A stretch of 33,759 bases of DNA, taken from assembly GCA_964558465.1 (NCBI GenBank), contig CAZLEF010000078.1, forward strand, positions 1 to 33,759. Direction: 5' to 3'. Both the position numbers and the translations under genes were made by a program. Positions 7,487-16,629 of the stretch are shown here, one piece after another (positions within the stretch are counted from its first letter, which is position 1; each line of letters begins with the position of its first letter). The notes under the pieces are model-generated. The model ran no database searches and was not told where the DNA came from. It saw only the letters and a program-made list of their open reading frames with translations. The DNA comes from JACJYC01 sp964558465 (GTDB lineage Bacteria; Bacteroidota; Bacteroidia; Chitinophagales; Saprospiraceae).

Positions 7487-9027
7487 AACACCCTGATGAT
7501 ACCCTCAGGATCCTGCGGGCCGCCAAAATCATAAGGCGGTTCGCCGTGGACCCGCAATTCGTTGGCAGGGACCGGCAATTGTGCGGGGGTTCCCGTCTGA
7601 AGGCCCCCCAGCGGGTCTGCCGCCAGGTAGTCGAGCCTCGGACCGACCCGCCTCCGGTCGAACCACATGCCCATCGGCGCCGTGTTGAACAATTCGATCG
7701 CCCGTTCGTAGAAAATCGCCTTTTTGATGGTTTCCGCACCCGCGGCGGCGGGCAAATTGGGCAGATTGCCCCTTGAACTCCGGGCGCCGCTGTTCATGAG
7801 CCCGATCGCCTGGCTGAGCTGCCCCAATCCCAGATGGGCTTCCGCTTCCAGCAGCCGGCAATCCGCCGCTAAAAAAACGGGCATTGGCCCGGAGGTCTGA
7901 CCGTCGCCGGCAAAACCGGGATCGCTGATGTTCCGGTTATGTTTATAGTGGGAAAAATGCCATTCTCCCCGGGAAGCAGGAAAATTGATCTGAGGAAGAA
8001 AAATGAAATCCATGGCCAGGCGTTTATCCGTCGAAGCCGCCATCGGTTGGCTGAGCGGGGCCTCGCCTTTGGCAATGACCTCGGGGTATCGCGGCGGCTG
8101 GCTGGGGTCCATCGCAGCGACCAACCGCTGATCCACCCTGGCCCAAAGGGGGCCGAGACCGGTTTCCGCAAAGGTGTATTTGTGATAACTCGTCCACTTG
8201 CCGCCCTTGGCAACCGGCGCAAAATTAGTTGTCAGGCCTGCATGGGCGTGGTCAAGGACGGCTTGCCAGTCGACTTGATCGTATTCCGTTGCCGTCCTGG
8301 GCCATTGTGCCAGGAACCGGGCTGCATATGCATGACAAAGCCGGGCGAATTGCGGTCCATCCAGGATTAAGCCGTTAAAATAATTGTGGATGAAATTCCC
8401 GCCCAGCGGGGCGCTCAGGTCAAGGGCGGTTTCCAGATCGGCTACAGCGGCCGCAACCACCCCGGTATAGTCGGAAAAACCCGGAAGCGATTCGAGGTCG
8501 GTTTTTTCATCGACAATCAGGCTTTGGTCAAATATTAAACCGAGATAACCGCGGCTTAAACCCCGGAGCATATGCGCTGCCGCGCGGATGGATTGGTCCT
8601 GGGGCCCGCCCTGGTCGATCCCGACGCCTTTGTCCATTGCGGCCAGTACATCATTGGCAGATGAGGCGGCTGACAGGCAACCGTACCAGGGTGTTTCGGC
8701 AATTAAGCGGTAATCCGGGGTTTCAGAGGTCCGGTTGTGATAAGCAAGCCGGGGTTCTTCACCCATTCTCCTGGCGCCGTATTCGTCCCAGGGCATCCCG
8801 TATGCATCCGAGGTTACGCCGATGGCAATCGCTGTATGATCGCCATGAACGCCCTGCCACCAGGTGGCGTACCCGCCGGCCAGCACTTCCATCAGATCCG
8901 CGCCGGTGCTCAGCACGGCTTCCCGGTCCGGTTGGTTTTCATTCAGGACATCCAGTTTTTTGCAGCCTGGCAAAACCGCAAGCGCCAGCAAAGTTTTTAT
9001 GAAGAAATTTGAAATGGATCGTTCCAT
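7483..9027 (-). CDS. SusD/RagB-family nutrient-binding lipoprotein
   Basis: The 514-residue product starts with a short signal peptide and a lipobox ending at Cys22 (LPGC), followed by KKLDVLNENQPDRE, the usual N terminus of SusD/RagB lipoproteins. It would be lipidated and sit on the cell surface as the lid of the SusC channel, capturing glycans or peptides. The C-terminal portion has the familiar family layout: a line listing working units (FLAADCRLLEAEAHLGLGQ) and then FYERAIELFNTAPMGMWFDRR. It lies 51 bases downstream of SusC on the same strand and is surely co-transcribed with it. It is convergent with the ATE-like gene, with 22 bases between the stops. The substrate cannot be inferred: no polysaccharide-degrading enzyme accompanies the pair. 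Confidence 0.88.
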   Translation of the reverse strand: MERSISNFFIKTLLALAVLPGCKKLDVLNENQPDREAVLSTGADLMEVLAGGYATWWQGVHGDHTAIAIGVTSDAYGMPWDEYGARRMGEEPRLAYHNRTSETPDYRLIAETPWYGCLSAASSANDVLAAMDKGVGIDQGGPQDQSIRAAAHMLRGLSRGYLGLIFDQSLIVDEKTDLESLPGFSDYTGVVAAAVADLETALDLSAPLGGNFIHNYFNGLILDGPQFARLCHAYAARFLAQWPRTATEYDQVDWQAVLDHAHAGLTTNFAPVAKGGKWTSYHKYTFAETGLGPLWARVDQRLVAAMDPSQPPRYPEVIAKGEAPLSQPMAASTDKRLAMDFIFLPQINFPASRGEWHFSHYKHNRNISDPGFAGDGQTSGPMPVFLAADCRLLEAEAHLGLGQLSQAIGLMNSGARSSRGNLPNLPAAAGAETIKKAIFYERAIELFNTAPMGMWFDRRRVGPRLDYLAADPLGGLQTGTPAQLPVPANELRVHGEPPYDFGGPQDPEGIIRVF

Positions 9028-9078
9028 GTTGTTTTTTATTCAGTTCCAAGGGAATTTTTTTAATCCTGTGCATGGCGG

Positions 9079-12000
9079 TCAGAACCCCAGTTCCAGGCTT
9101 AGGCTTACCGATCTCCGCTGCGGATAATTGAAATCATCGAGGATAAAAAGGCTGGGATCGCCCAGCGGTGTGGTCCGGGATTGACTTTCTGCATGGAGCA
9201 GTGCGTAAGGCGTACCCGGCAAGCTGCTGACATCGGGGTGGAACCCGCTGTATTTGGTTTTGGTCCATAAATTGCGGCCCACAATGCTGATCCGGATATT
9301 TTCCAGGGCGCCTTTTAAAAAGGAACCCAGTTTGCCTTTTCCGATATTCAGGGAGATGGAAGCCTCGCGGAGCATGAGGTATGAGCCGTCCTCCACAAAA
9401 TGGTTATTGGCAATGCCATTGTCGTAAAGCCGTTGGTAAAATCCGGCGGAAATGTCGTCATATTGGGCCAGGTCGGCATGCCGTTCTGTTTGATAAAGTA
9501 CCTGTTTGGTCCGGTTGTAAACCTGCCCGCCTTTTTTCCAGTCCAAAAGCGCGTAAAGCTGGAACCCTTTATAGGCGAAGGTATGGGAAAAGCTCATTCT
9601 GAAATCCGGATTGATATCTCCGATGGTTTGTACCTTGGGATCGCCGTTGGGATCCAGTAAAAGGTAGGGTCGTTCATCCGGTGTTCCGAGCTGGTCTTTC
9701 CGCACCAGGTAACCGGCGGCGTTTTTGGTAAAATCATCCGGATTGACGCCTTCCTGGTCATCCAATTGGCTGGGCAAGGTTGCAAAAACGTGGCCGGACA
9801 TGGCGCCGAAACTCCCGCCTTCCCCGATCTGGAAAAAAGCTGTTTCAGGAGAAGGCCCCGTAGTATAGGCGGGAACGTCGAGGCGGGTAATGGTCTGGTC
9901 CATCTTGTCGAAAACCGTCGTTATGTTCCAATACAAATCTTTGCTTTTGAAGCGGAACATCCGGGCAATATCCATACCCAGGCTTGCCTCGTAAATTTTG
10001 GCTTCAAGGGCGCCTGCATTGCGCCATTGCGCCGAAAAACCGGCAGCGCCGGACAATGGCGCCAGCAGGATCTGGTCTTCCGTAAGGGTTTTGACATAGT
10101 TGAATTCCAGGTCGAAAGCCCGCCAGAAACGGGCATTCACGCCGATTTCCATTTCTTTGGCAAGGGCGGGCCGCAACAACCGGTTCCCCAGTGTGTTTTT
10201 GTTGAGGTTGCCGCCGGAAAGATCATACGTTTCAAATCTTTGTTCAAACAAAGGCCGGATGCCTGCCGTACCGATGGCTGCCCGGAATTTCAACTCCTGG
10301 AACATGCGCAAATTGACGTCTTCGGAAATCCGGTAAGCCCCGGCCAGGCGATAATAGTCGGCCCATTCCTGTTCCGGTCCGAACAGGGATGAATTTTCTT
10401 TTCTGAACAGGCCGCTGAAGATGTATTTTTCCTTGTAATCGATATCTGCAACCAGGAAACCGCTGTAGGCTACGATCTGTTCCGACCTGGAGCCGGACTG
10501 GCGGTTGTCCCGGGCGTTGTCCAGGGATTGAATGCCGGAAACGATCAGATTTTCTCCGCCGGACTGTTGGAGGTCCTCCGAAAAATCCTCATACAGAAAG
10601 CTGCCCTGAAAGGCGGTGTTGAACCCGGAAAATTGCTTTTTAATGACGGCCTTGAGATTGGAAACAAATGCCCTGTTGTTCAATTCCGAGCGAAAAATTC
10701 CCCCGCCGTTGCTTTGAAACTCCCTGGCTGTGGCCAACGGCCCAAACAAGCCTGGAATGGTCGAACTCAGGAATCCTTTTTCCAGGAAATGCTGGAAACT
10801 TTGGTTGGTTTTGTCCAGTGAAGCCGTCCAGTGCAACAAAAACCAGTCTTTGGGCAAATAAGAGGCGCCGAAGCTGCCCATCAGGCGGTTCCGGTCCAGG
10901 GACTGGGAGGAGTTGCTCCGGTAATAAAGCGGATTGATCCCGCCAAAACCTGTATTGTCAATATCCCAGTCATAGTCTGTTCCGTTCTCTTCATTGGGCG
11001 CCTCCAGGCCGAAGATCGGGGTCAGGGCAAGCACATGGCGCAAGTAATTATCCTTGGCGAAAAAGCCTGGATCGGGCAGCGACTGGCTGGATCCGGAATA
11101 AGCCGAACTCACCTGTAGGCGGAATTTTGCGCTGAGTTCATGATCGAGGTTGAGCCGGAAGGTGTTTCTGGTGAAGGCGTCCGGGGCCTGGTAAATGCCT
11201 TCGTCGCGGAATCGCTGGGCTGAGGCGTAAAAATTGGTGGCGCCGGAATGGGCCTGTACACCCAGGAAATGGCTTTGAAACTGACCTCTCTGGAAAAGAA
11301 TATCCTCCTGATAATCCTGTAAATTGGGCAGCGGCGTATCAAACGCCCCCTGCTGGGTAACGGCGCCCAGCACAGGTTGCGGACCGCTGGGGTCCACAAT
11401 TTCCCGGTTGGTGAACTGATTGACCGGAAACCGGCGGATCTCTTTGGAAAATCCGGCTTCGCCACGGTAAACGACCTTGGTATCGCCGATGTTGAGCTGG
11501 TCTCCGCGTTTGGTAAAAATTTCAATCACCCCGTTGGCTGCCCGGGATCCGTAGAGCGAGGATCCTGCGGAGCCTTTTAAAATCTCCACTTTTTCGATAT
11601 CTTCCGGATTCAGATCGGCCAGCGAGGATCCATTCAGGTAAATGCCGTCGAGGAGGATGAGAGGCTGTTGGCCGTTGGCCAGGGCGTTGGCCGACCGGAT
11701 CTGGAAATAGGGTTCAAGGCCGGGTTGCCCGCTGGGTTGCTGCACCCGCAGGCCGGCGATTTTGCCCTGGAGGTCGAGCCCGAAATAAAACGCCGGAATT
11801 TTTGGTTTCGGGAGATTGCCGATTTGCCCGACCGAAAAACAAAGATTCTTGCTTTTCAGGCCGGCCGCGGTACCGGATTCGACCAGGGACCCCGGCGATT
11901 GTTCGGGGTTCAACACAATGTCCAGCAGATGCTGTCCGCCCGGTTGAATCTCAAAGGTTTCAAAGCCGTCAAAGGAAAAAACCAGGACCGGCGGCCCCGC

Positions 12001-12228
12001 CTTCGCTGTAAAAAAAACATCGGAAACCGAAGGTAGCCTGACCTCATATTCTCCGACCAGATTGGTCACTATTTTGGTGTCGCTCCCTTTGACCTGTACG
12101 CTGACGCCACTCAATAATTCGCCTTCGGCAGAACGGACGACGCCCTTTACGGTCGTTTCCTGCCCCTTCAACGGGGAAAAACACAACAGGGCGACAGCTA
12201 TTGCGGTAAAGCGTGTTAAATATTTCAT
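9079..12228 (-). CDS. SusC/RagA-family TonB-dependent outer-membrane transporter
   Basis: This 1049-residue protein has a signal peptide (to about residue 22), a carboxypeptidase-regulatory-like beta domain (about 26-108, with TTVKGVVRSAEGELLSGVSV), a plug domain (about 125-245) and a long beta-barrel. The plug contains the family hallmarks LILLDGIYLNG (190-200), LNPEDIEKVEILKGS (206-220) and SSLYGSRAANGVIEIFTKRG (223-242). The barrel ends with SVSLSLELGF, a terminal-Phe beta-strand as required for outer-membrane insertion. It imports a substrate captured by the SusD lipoprotein, driven by TonB. A strong inverted repeat lies 20 bases upstream of its start, between it and the preceding 757-residue gene. 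Length and order are normal for the family. Confidence 0.92.
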   Translation of the reverse strand: MKYLTRFTAIAVALLCFSPLKGQETTVKGVVRSAEGELLSGVSVQVKGSDTKIVTNLVGEYEVRLPSVSDVFFTAKAGPPVLVFSFDGFETFEIQPGGQHLLDIVLNPEQSPGSLVESGTAAGLKSKNLCFSVGQIGNLPKPKIPAFYFGLDLQGKIAGLRVQQPSGQPGLEPYFQIRSANALANGQQPLILLDGIYLNGSSLADLNPEDIEKVEILKGSAGSSLYGSRAANGVIEIFTKRGDQLNIGDTKVVYRGEAGFSKEIRRFPVNQFTNREIVDPSGPQPVLGAVTQQGAFDTPLPNLQDYQEDILFQRGQFQSHFLGVQAHSGATNFYASAQRFRDEGIYQAPDAFTRNTFRLNLDHELSAKFRLQVSSAYSGSSQSLPDPGFFAKDNYLRHVLALTPIFGLEAPNEENGTDYDWDIDNTGFGGINPLYYRSNSSQSLDRNRLMGSFGASYLPKDWFLLHWTASLDKTNQSFQHFLEKGFLSSTIPGLFGPLATAREFQSNGGGIFRSELNNRAFVSNLKAVIKKQFSGFNTAFQGSFLYEDFSEDLQQSGGENLIVSGIQSLDNARDNRQSGSRSEQIVAYSGFLVADIDYKEKYIFSGLFRKENSSLFGPEQEWADYYRLAGAYRISEDVNLRMFQELKFRAAIGTAGIRPLFEQRFETYDLSGGNLNKNTLGNRLLRPALAKEMEIGVNARFWRAFDLEFNYVKTLTEDQILLAPLSGAAGFSAQWRNAGALEAKIYEASLGMDIARMFRFKSKDLYWNITTVFDKMDQTITRLDVPAYTTGPSPETAFFQIGEGGSFGAMSGHVFATLPSQLDDQEGVNPDDFTKNAAGYLVRKDQLGTPDERPYLLLDPNGDPKVQTIGDINPDFRMSFSHTFAYKGFQLYALLDWKKGGQVYNRTKQVLYQTERHADLAQYDDISAGFYQRLYDNGIANNHFVEDGSYLMLREASISLNIGKGKLGSFLKGALENIRISIVGRNLWTKTKYSGFHPDVSSLPGTPYALLHAESQSRTTPLGDPSLFILDDFNYPQRRSVSLSLELGF

Positions 12229-12248
12229 ATCAGTTGTTTTTTTGGGGA

Positions 12249-12293
12249 ATGCTGGATGCTGGCCACGCCACAGGCGTGGCCAGCATCCAGCAT
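12249..12293. terminator. Perfect 21-bp inverted repeat between the 757-residue gene and SusC
   Basis: The arm at 12249-12269 is the exact reverse complement of 12273-12293, with a loop of only three bases (ACA). The arms are GC-rich, include a tandem ATGCTGG duplication and have CCACGCC/GGCGTGG at the tip. The structure begins at the base next to the stop of the upstream gene (12294) and ends 20 bases before the SusC ATG. There is no T-run on the transcribed side, so it may be an mRNA 3'-end protector, a processing point or a REP-like element, instead of a classical terminator. Confidence 0.6.
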
Positions 12294-14567
12294 CTAGTTA
12301 ACTGTAATCCGAATCGCTTCTTCCAGCGGAGTAGATAAACACCCCCAGGTCCCGCCGTTTTTAATGGATAATACCACGTATTTTCCGGAATGGTGCGGGG
12401 TTGCTTCAAATTTGAATTCGGGTTTTTCCTGCAGTTCCCGGGTGCCGGGGGCGATCACCCATTCATCCACATCTTCCGGGAGAAGGTATAAGGTAAACCG
12501 GTAATCCTTGTCATTAAAATCATATTTCAAACTGATTTCGGTACCGGGTTGAATGCCCGGGAAAGCAGGAGAAACCGTGGTTTCTCTTTTATATTTGCAG
12601 GGCTCAAATCCGGTGGCGTCGTATTTGGGGGAATCGTAAACAAACGTCAGGTTTCCCGGGCCTTTGACGGCGGCCGTTTCGTTCCAGTTGACCTGGGGCG
12701 TCGCCACCTGGGTTTCGCCGGTCGGCAGCAGTACTTTCGCGGGTTTTTCCCGGACAGCCACCAGGGTGTCGCTTTTGGGGCCGCCTCCCTTGATCCTGTC
12801 CTGGTAATCGAGGATCTGTTCAATGCCGTACTTGGGGCCTTCCCCCAGAACGTAAGCGGCTTTCCGGTTGCCGTTTGGCGATTTGACGACGACCTCGTAG
12901 TACCGGTCCCCGGAAGTGTTATTGGCCAGCAATTCTGAGATCACCGCGCCGGGTTTGTTCCCTTTTACCAGCAACTTTAAAGAACTTGGAGAGGCGCCCG
13001 ACCAGACCGTATACTCGCAGCCGCCTTCCTGGCAGCATCGCGGGCTCAACCAGGAAATATAGAGCGGGTTTCCAGGGTTTTTGGGGTCAAAAACCAGGCG
13101 GAGGTCCTGGATCGGTGTGCAATTAGGGTCGCTGGCGGTTACGCTGACTTCCTGGATCTGTTGTTCCAGCATGGGGTCAATAAAAGGTTCTTCTTCAAAA
13201 CCGTTGTTTGGCGGGGTGGTCGTTTGTCCTGCGGCGGATTTTTGGTTGGCGCCGGTAGGGGCTGGGTTCCATGCCGGATCGGAAGGTGGATTTTTGGCAG
13301 GTTGGGTGTTTGCGGTGATTCCGGGCTGGTCGTAAGCGGAGGCAGACATCGACCGGGTGTCGCCCGCTTTGAGCCAGAAGGATTCGACAGCCATATCGTC
13401 GCCGTTGCCGGGGGCCGACACCAGGACAACCACCTGGATGGTATGAATACCCCGGTCAAGGTCCCTTGCGTCCAATGCAAACTGGAAGGGGTTCTGGGCC
13501 CCCGGGATCAGCGGGATCTGTTCGAGCGTCATATCGCGGTGTTTGGGGTTAACGTACCGCACGGTAGCCCGGGGTTTCAGGTAAGCGCATGTCGAATAGG
13601 CCGGCAGGTAGAGCCAGCCCTGGATATAGCTGCCGTTCAGCGCTGCCTGCCCGGAAACCTGGCAGGAATCGGGCAGCGGTTCGGATTCCTGCATTTCAAC
13701 AATGGCCTCAGGGTTGGCCGCAGGCAGGGGAGGTTGGTCTGAAACGTCGATGGCGCCTTCATGCGTAACGACTACCGGTTGGGGGCAATTGTCGCCCCAG
13801 GCTAATACGCGGGCGTAATATTCACCTGGCCGAAGCAGGCACAAGGGCTCCCTTCGAAGCGCATTGCCCGTGGCGAGTTGTTGATTGCCTTCCGACCGGA
13901 TGGGGCGCCAGTCTTCATAAGTGTTCCGGAGTTCAACCGAGAATTTCCAGTTGCGATTTTCACAATTGGTGCATTGGACCAGCAGCGCGGGCCGGTTGCC
14001 GGATTCACAGTAACCGGATCGTTCGACGCCCAGAATGATATTCGGGTTTTTGCAGGGGTTGGCCGCTGCGGGGTTTGGGTGGGCATTACCCTGACCTATT
14101 GTTTCTTTTGGTTTCACAGGGGATTTGACAGCCATATCCTGCCGGGGGGCAAGCTCATAGCGAAATGCGTTCTCCACCACTTCCGTCGAAAATTTTCGGG
14201 AAATGGCTTGCGGGTTGCGAAAGTCAATACTGACAACATAAAAATGCATATTGGATAATCCGGCGAGGGTGATGGTATCCGTTTGCCTGTTCCTGATCTG
14301 ACGAAGGTCGCTGGCGAGTTTTCGTTCACCGGCGCCGTCCAGGAGCGGGCCTTTGTCCTGTACCCATATTGAAACCTCAAGGGCATCCATTTTGCTGTGG
14401 GTAAAAAACAGCGCCAGCCGGGCCGTACCCTTGTCGGGCCCGGGCAGGAAAGAAGCCGTAAAAACAGGTTTTTCTTTTTCCAGCAGACCGCCGAAAATAT
14501 CCTGGGCAGGAAGGCTTCCGGCCTGGAATAAAAAGAGACAGCAAAAAAAAGTCAGGCATTTTTTCAT
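12294..14567 (-). CDS. Secreted protein of unknown function preceding SusC/SusD
   Basis: I do not recognise this 757-residue protein. It has a signal peptide (MKKCLTFFCCLFLFQAGSLPAQ, cut near residue 22) and no further membrane segment, so it is exported. The rest looks like a string of beta-rich, immunoglobulin- or fibronectin-like modules separated by a Pro/Asn/Gln-rich linker (about 400-445). Cysteines are grouped in the middle (NPCKNPN, GYCESG, VQCTNCENRNW) and again in CCQEGGCEYTVW. It is on the same strand as SusC and ends 65 bases before it, with a strong hairpin in the gap. Position suggests a surface or periplasmic partner of the SusCD system, in an unusual upstream place. That is inference from context only. 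Confidence 0.75.
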   Translation of the reverse strand: MKKCLTFFCCLFLFQAGSLPAQDIFGGLLEKEKPVFTASFLPGPDKGTARLALFFTHSKMDALEVSIWVQDKGPLLDGAGERKLASDLRQIRNRQTDTITLAGLSNMHFYVVSIDFRNPQAISRKFSTEVVENAFRYELAPRQDMAVKSPVKPKETIGQGNAHPNPAAANPCKNPNIILGVERSGYCESGNRPALLVQCTNCENRNWKFSVELRNTYEDWRPIRSEGNQQLATGNALRREPLCLLRPGEYYARVLAWGDNCPQPVVVTHEGAIDVSDQPPLPAANPEAIVEMQESEPLPDSCQVSGQAALNGSYIQGWLYLPAYSTCAYLKPRATVRYVNPKHRDMTLEQIPLIPGAQNPFQFALDARDLDRGIHTIQVVVLVSAPGNGDDMAVESFWLKAGDTRSMSASAYDQPGITANTQPAKNPPSDPAWNPAPTGANQKSAAGQTTTPPNNGFEEEPFIDPMLEQQIQEVSVTASDPNCTPIQDLRLVFDPKNPGNPLYISWLSPRCCQEGGCEYTVWSGASPSSLKLLVKGNKPGAVISELLANNTSGDRYYEVVVKSPNGNRKAAYVLGEGPKYGIEQILDYQDRIKGGGPKSDTLVAVREKPAKVLLPTGETQVATPQVNWNETAAVKGPGNLTFVYDSPKYDATGFEPCKYKRETTVSPAFPGIQPGTEISLKYDFNDKDYRFTLYLLPEDVDEWVIAPGTRELQEKPEFKFEATPHHSGKYVVLSIKNGGTWGCLSTPLEEAIRITVN

Positions 14568-14738
14568 GCTTATTCAGATTTTAATGGAATACAAACGATA
14601 CGACCCAAAGGCCGAGCCAGGTTTTTCCATGTATGATTTGTTCCCGGTGGAAGGTTCAGGCGCTGAAGAGAGTAGACAGATCAATGCACTGGCAAATTTC
14701 AGGGGCATTGATTAGACGTGATCTTGCTTTCAAAGGCA

Positions 14739-14746
14739 CAAATATA
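14739..14746 (-). promoter_or_regulatory. Candidate -7 box for the Sus-block transcript
   Basis: On the minus strand these bases read TATATTTG, an exact TAnnTTTG match. A T-rich stretch lies where the -33 element would be, but there is no clean TTG. It implies a leader of about 165 bases before the ATG at 14567. Confidence 0.3.
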
Positions 14747-14796
14747 TAAATTTTTTGCAATAAAAAAATTATTCGGCCCAGCTTTGAAAATCCTGC

Positions 14797-14804
14797 TATT
14801 TTTG
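14797..14804 (+). promoter_or_regulatory. Candidate -7 box for lysS
   Basis: TATTTTTG matches TAnnTTTG exactly and lies 63 bases before the lysS ATG. No TTG is found at 17-23 bases upstream, so the match is partial. Confidence 0.35.
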
Positions 14805-14867
14805 CGGCGCCTTGGAACCGATGACCTTAAAAAGGCGGTTATTAGCTAATTAGCTTAAAATCAGACT

Positions 14868-16589
14868 ATGCAAAATCTTAGCGAACAGGAAATCATTCGC
14901 AGAGAAAATTTGCAAAAAATCCGCGACCTGGGTTTTGATCCGTATCCCCCACAGCGTTTTGAAGTAAATTTTCATTCTTCCGATTTTTCCACGGACCTTT
15001 ATTTGGAAAATCTCATCGAACACCTTCAGCAGATTGAAGGTTTGGATCAGGCGAAGGCCAAAGATGCTGCAGCGCTTCTGGGGCAGCAACGGTTTAAAGG
15101 GCAGGCTTTGCTGGATGCCGGTTGGGGCGTGTCCGACCCGGTGGTTTTCAAGGCAATTTACAACCGGGAACCTGAATCCGTCGACGCTTTCATCGAACGC
15201 ATCCGTAAAGATTCCCTGGGGCGTTTTTCGCCGGATAAAATGCCGGAAGTTGCAATGGCCGGTCGCTTCATGGGGCAACGGGGCCCGTTTGCACAACTCC
15301 AGGATTCGGGGGGGCGGATACAGATCTACCTGCGGAAAGACGAATTTGGGCATACCGAAGAAGAAAAGGAGCGGTGGAACCAGTTGATCAAACTGCTGGA
15401 TATCGGAGATTTTATCGGCGTAACCGGATTCCTGTTTGGCACCCAAACAGGAGAACTGACCCTGCACGTCCGCCAACTCACCCTGCTCAGCAAGGCATTG
15501 CGGCCGTTGCCCGTTGTCAAACGCGACAAGGAAGGCCATGTCTATGACGCTTTTACCGACCCGGAAGCGAGGTATCGTCAGCGTTATGTAGACCTGACGG
15601 TAAACCCTCAGTACAAATCTGTTTTTATTACCCGGAGCCGGATCATTTCCGAAATGCGGCGCTTTTTTGACGCCAGGGGATGGCTTGAGGTTGAAACCCC
15701 CATTCTCCAACCCATTCACGGCGGAGCGGCTGCCCGGCCTTTCAAAACCCACCACAATGCCCTCGACATGCCGCTGTATATGCGGATTGCCAACGAGTTG
15801 TACCTCAAGCGGCTGATTGTGGGCGGATTTGACGGCGTATATGAGATCGGCAAAATGTTCAGGAATGAAGGGATGGACCGTACCCATAACCCGGAGTTCA
15901 CTTCCATGGAGATCTATGTGGCCTATAAAGATTATAACTGGATGATGGAAATGGTGGAGGAATGCCTGGAAACCATCACCAGGGCGGTTTGCGGTGGCAC
16001 AAAGGTCGCCGTGGGAGATAAAACCATCGACTTTGCCGGCCCTTACCGCAGACTGACGATGGCCGGGTCCATCCTTGAATATGCAGGTGTAGACATCAAC
16101 GGCATGGATGAAACCGCTCTGCGAAAGATTTGTAAAGAACTGCGGATCGAAGTGGACCCTTCCATGGGCGTGGGCAAACTCATCGATGAGATCTTTGGAG
16201 AAAAAGTAGAACACAATCTGATCCAACCCACATATATTACCGATTATCCCATCGAAATGACCCCATTGGCCAAAAAACACCGGTCCTCTCCCGGCCTGGT
16301 GGAGCGTTTCGAGCTGTTTGTCAACGGGAAAGAAATCGCGAACGCCTATACGGAGCTCAACGATCCGGTCGATCAGCGGGAAAGGTTTGAAGAACAACTT
16401 GCACTGGCTGAGAGGGGCGATGAAGAAGCCATGGCGCTGGATGAGGATTTCCTTCGGGCGCTGGAATACGGCATGCCGCCGACATCGGGCCTGGGAATCG
16501 GTATGGACCGCCTGACCATGCTGCTGACCAACCAGGTCTCTATTCAGGAAGTTTTGTTCTTTCCGCAGATGAAACCGGAGACGCGGTAA
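14868..16589 (+). CDS. lysS: Lysine--tRNA ligase (class II)
   Basis: The 573-residue enzyme charges tRNA-Lys with lysine in the cytoplasm. It starts with the standard LSEQEIIRRENLQKIRDLG (4-22), has the anticodon-binding OB fold (MAGRFMGQRGPFAQLQDSGG, 130-149), and the class II catalytic core: motif 2 FRNEGMDRTHNPEFTSMEIY (331-350) and motif 3 GLGIGMDR (541-548), preceded by EYGMPPTSG. It is longer than typical bacterial LysRS of about 500 residues. The excess is largely an insertion of about 75 residues at 49-124, between the N-terminal helix/strand and the OB fold, rich in Gln, Ala and charged residues and predicted helical. The gene stands alone between a divergent and a convergent neighbour. 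Confidence 0.97.
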   Translation: MQNLSEQEIIRRENLQKIRDLGFDPYPPQRFEVNFHSSDFSTDLYLENLIEHLQQIEGLDQAKAKDAAALLGQQRFKGQALLDAGWGVSDPVVFKAIYNREPESVDAFIERIRKDSLGRFSPDKMPEVAMAGRFMGQRGPFAQLQDSGGRIQIYLRKDEFGHTEEEKERWNQLIKLLDIGDFIGVTGFLFGTQTGELTLHVRQLTLLSKALRPLPVVKRDKEGHVYDAFTDPEARYRQRYVDLTVNPQYKSVFITRSRIISEMRRFFDARGWLEVETPILQPIHGGAAARPFKTHHNALDMPLYMRIANELYLKRLIVGGFDGVYEIGKMFRNEGMDRTHNPEFTSMEIYVAYKDYNWMMEMVEECLETITRAVCGGTKVAVGDKTIDFAGPYRRLTMAGSILEYAGVDINGMDETALRKICKELRIEVDPSMGVGKLIDEIFGEKVEHNLIQPTYITDYPIEMTPLAKKHRSSPGLVERFELFVNGKEIANAYTELNDPVDQRERFEEQLALAERGDEEAMALDEDFLRALEYGMPPTSGLGIGMDRLTMLLTNQVSIQEVLFFPQMKPETR

Positions 16590-16592
16590 GTT

Positions 16593-16623
16593 AGTTGGCA
16601 GTTGGCAGTTTTCAGTTGGCAGT
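16593..16623. repeat. Direct repeats of TTGGCAG after lysS
   Basis: Three copies of GTTGGCAGT or its core occur in 31 bases immediately after the lysS stop, the last separated by TTTTC. Short repeats of this flavour occur between genes in many Bacteroidota; they have no known function here. The following hairpin at 16630 forms part of the same convergent gap. Confidence 0.5.
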
Positions 16624-16629
16624 CTCCGG

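Larger units (their letters stand above)
14568..14867. other. Divergent intergenic region between the Sus block and lysS
   Basis: These 300 bases separate two divergent genes. The half from about 14735 to 14805 is AT-rich and holds a minus-facing TATATTTG (14739-14746) and a plus-facing TATTTTTG (14797-14804). The part from 14568 to about 14720 would be a long leader for the minus-strand gene. It is less AT-rich and contains a plus-strand open frame of 43 codons that I do not accept as a gene. I see no tRNA or riboswitch I can name. Confidence 0.5.

Noticed and set aside
6696..7739. Minus-strand open frame of 347 codons spanning the ATE-like copy 2 and the SusD end
   Set aside because: It crosses two well supported genes in another frame and shows no protein-like features.
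14584..14715. Plus-strand 43-codon open frame (MEYKRYDPKAEPGF...) in the lysS upstream region
   Set aside because: No ribosome site, promoter or family match; it lies in the probable leader of the minus-strand gene. Kept only as a possibility.
14850..16397. Long open frame of 515 codons on the minus strand
   Set aside because: It lies fully antisense to lysyl-tRNA synthetase, whose motifs are unmistakable; the translation has no recognisable pattern.
16593..16623. Possible regulatory site in the TTGGCAG repeats
   Set aside because: The repeats follow the stop codon in a convergent gap, so an operator role is unlikely; recorded as a simple repeat.
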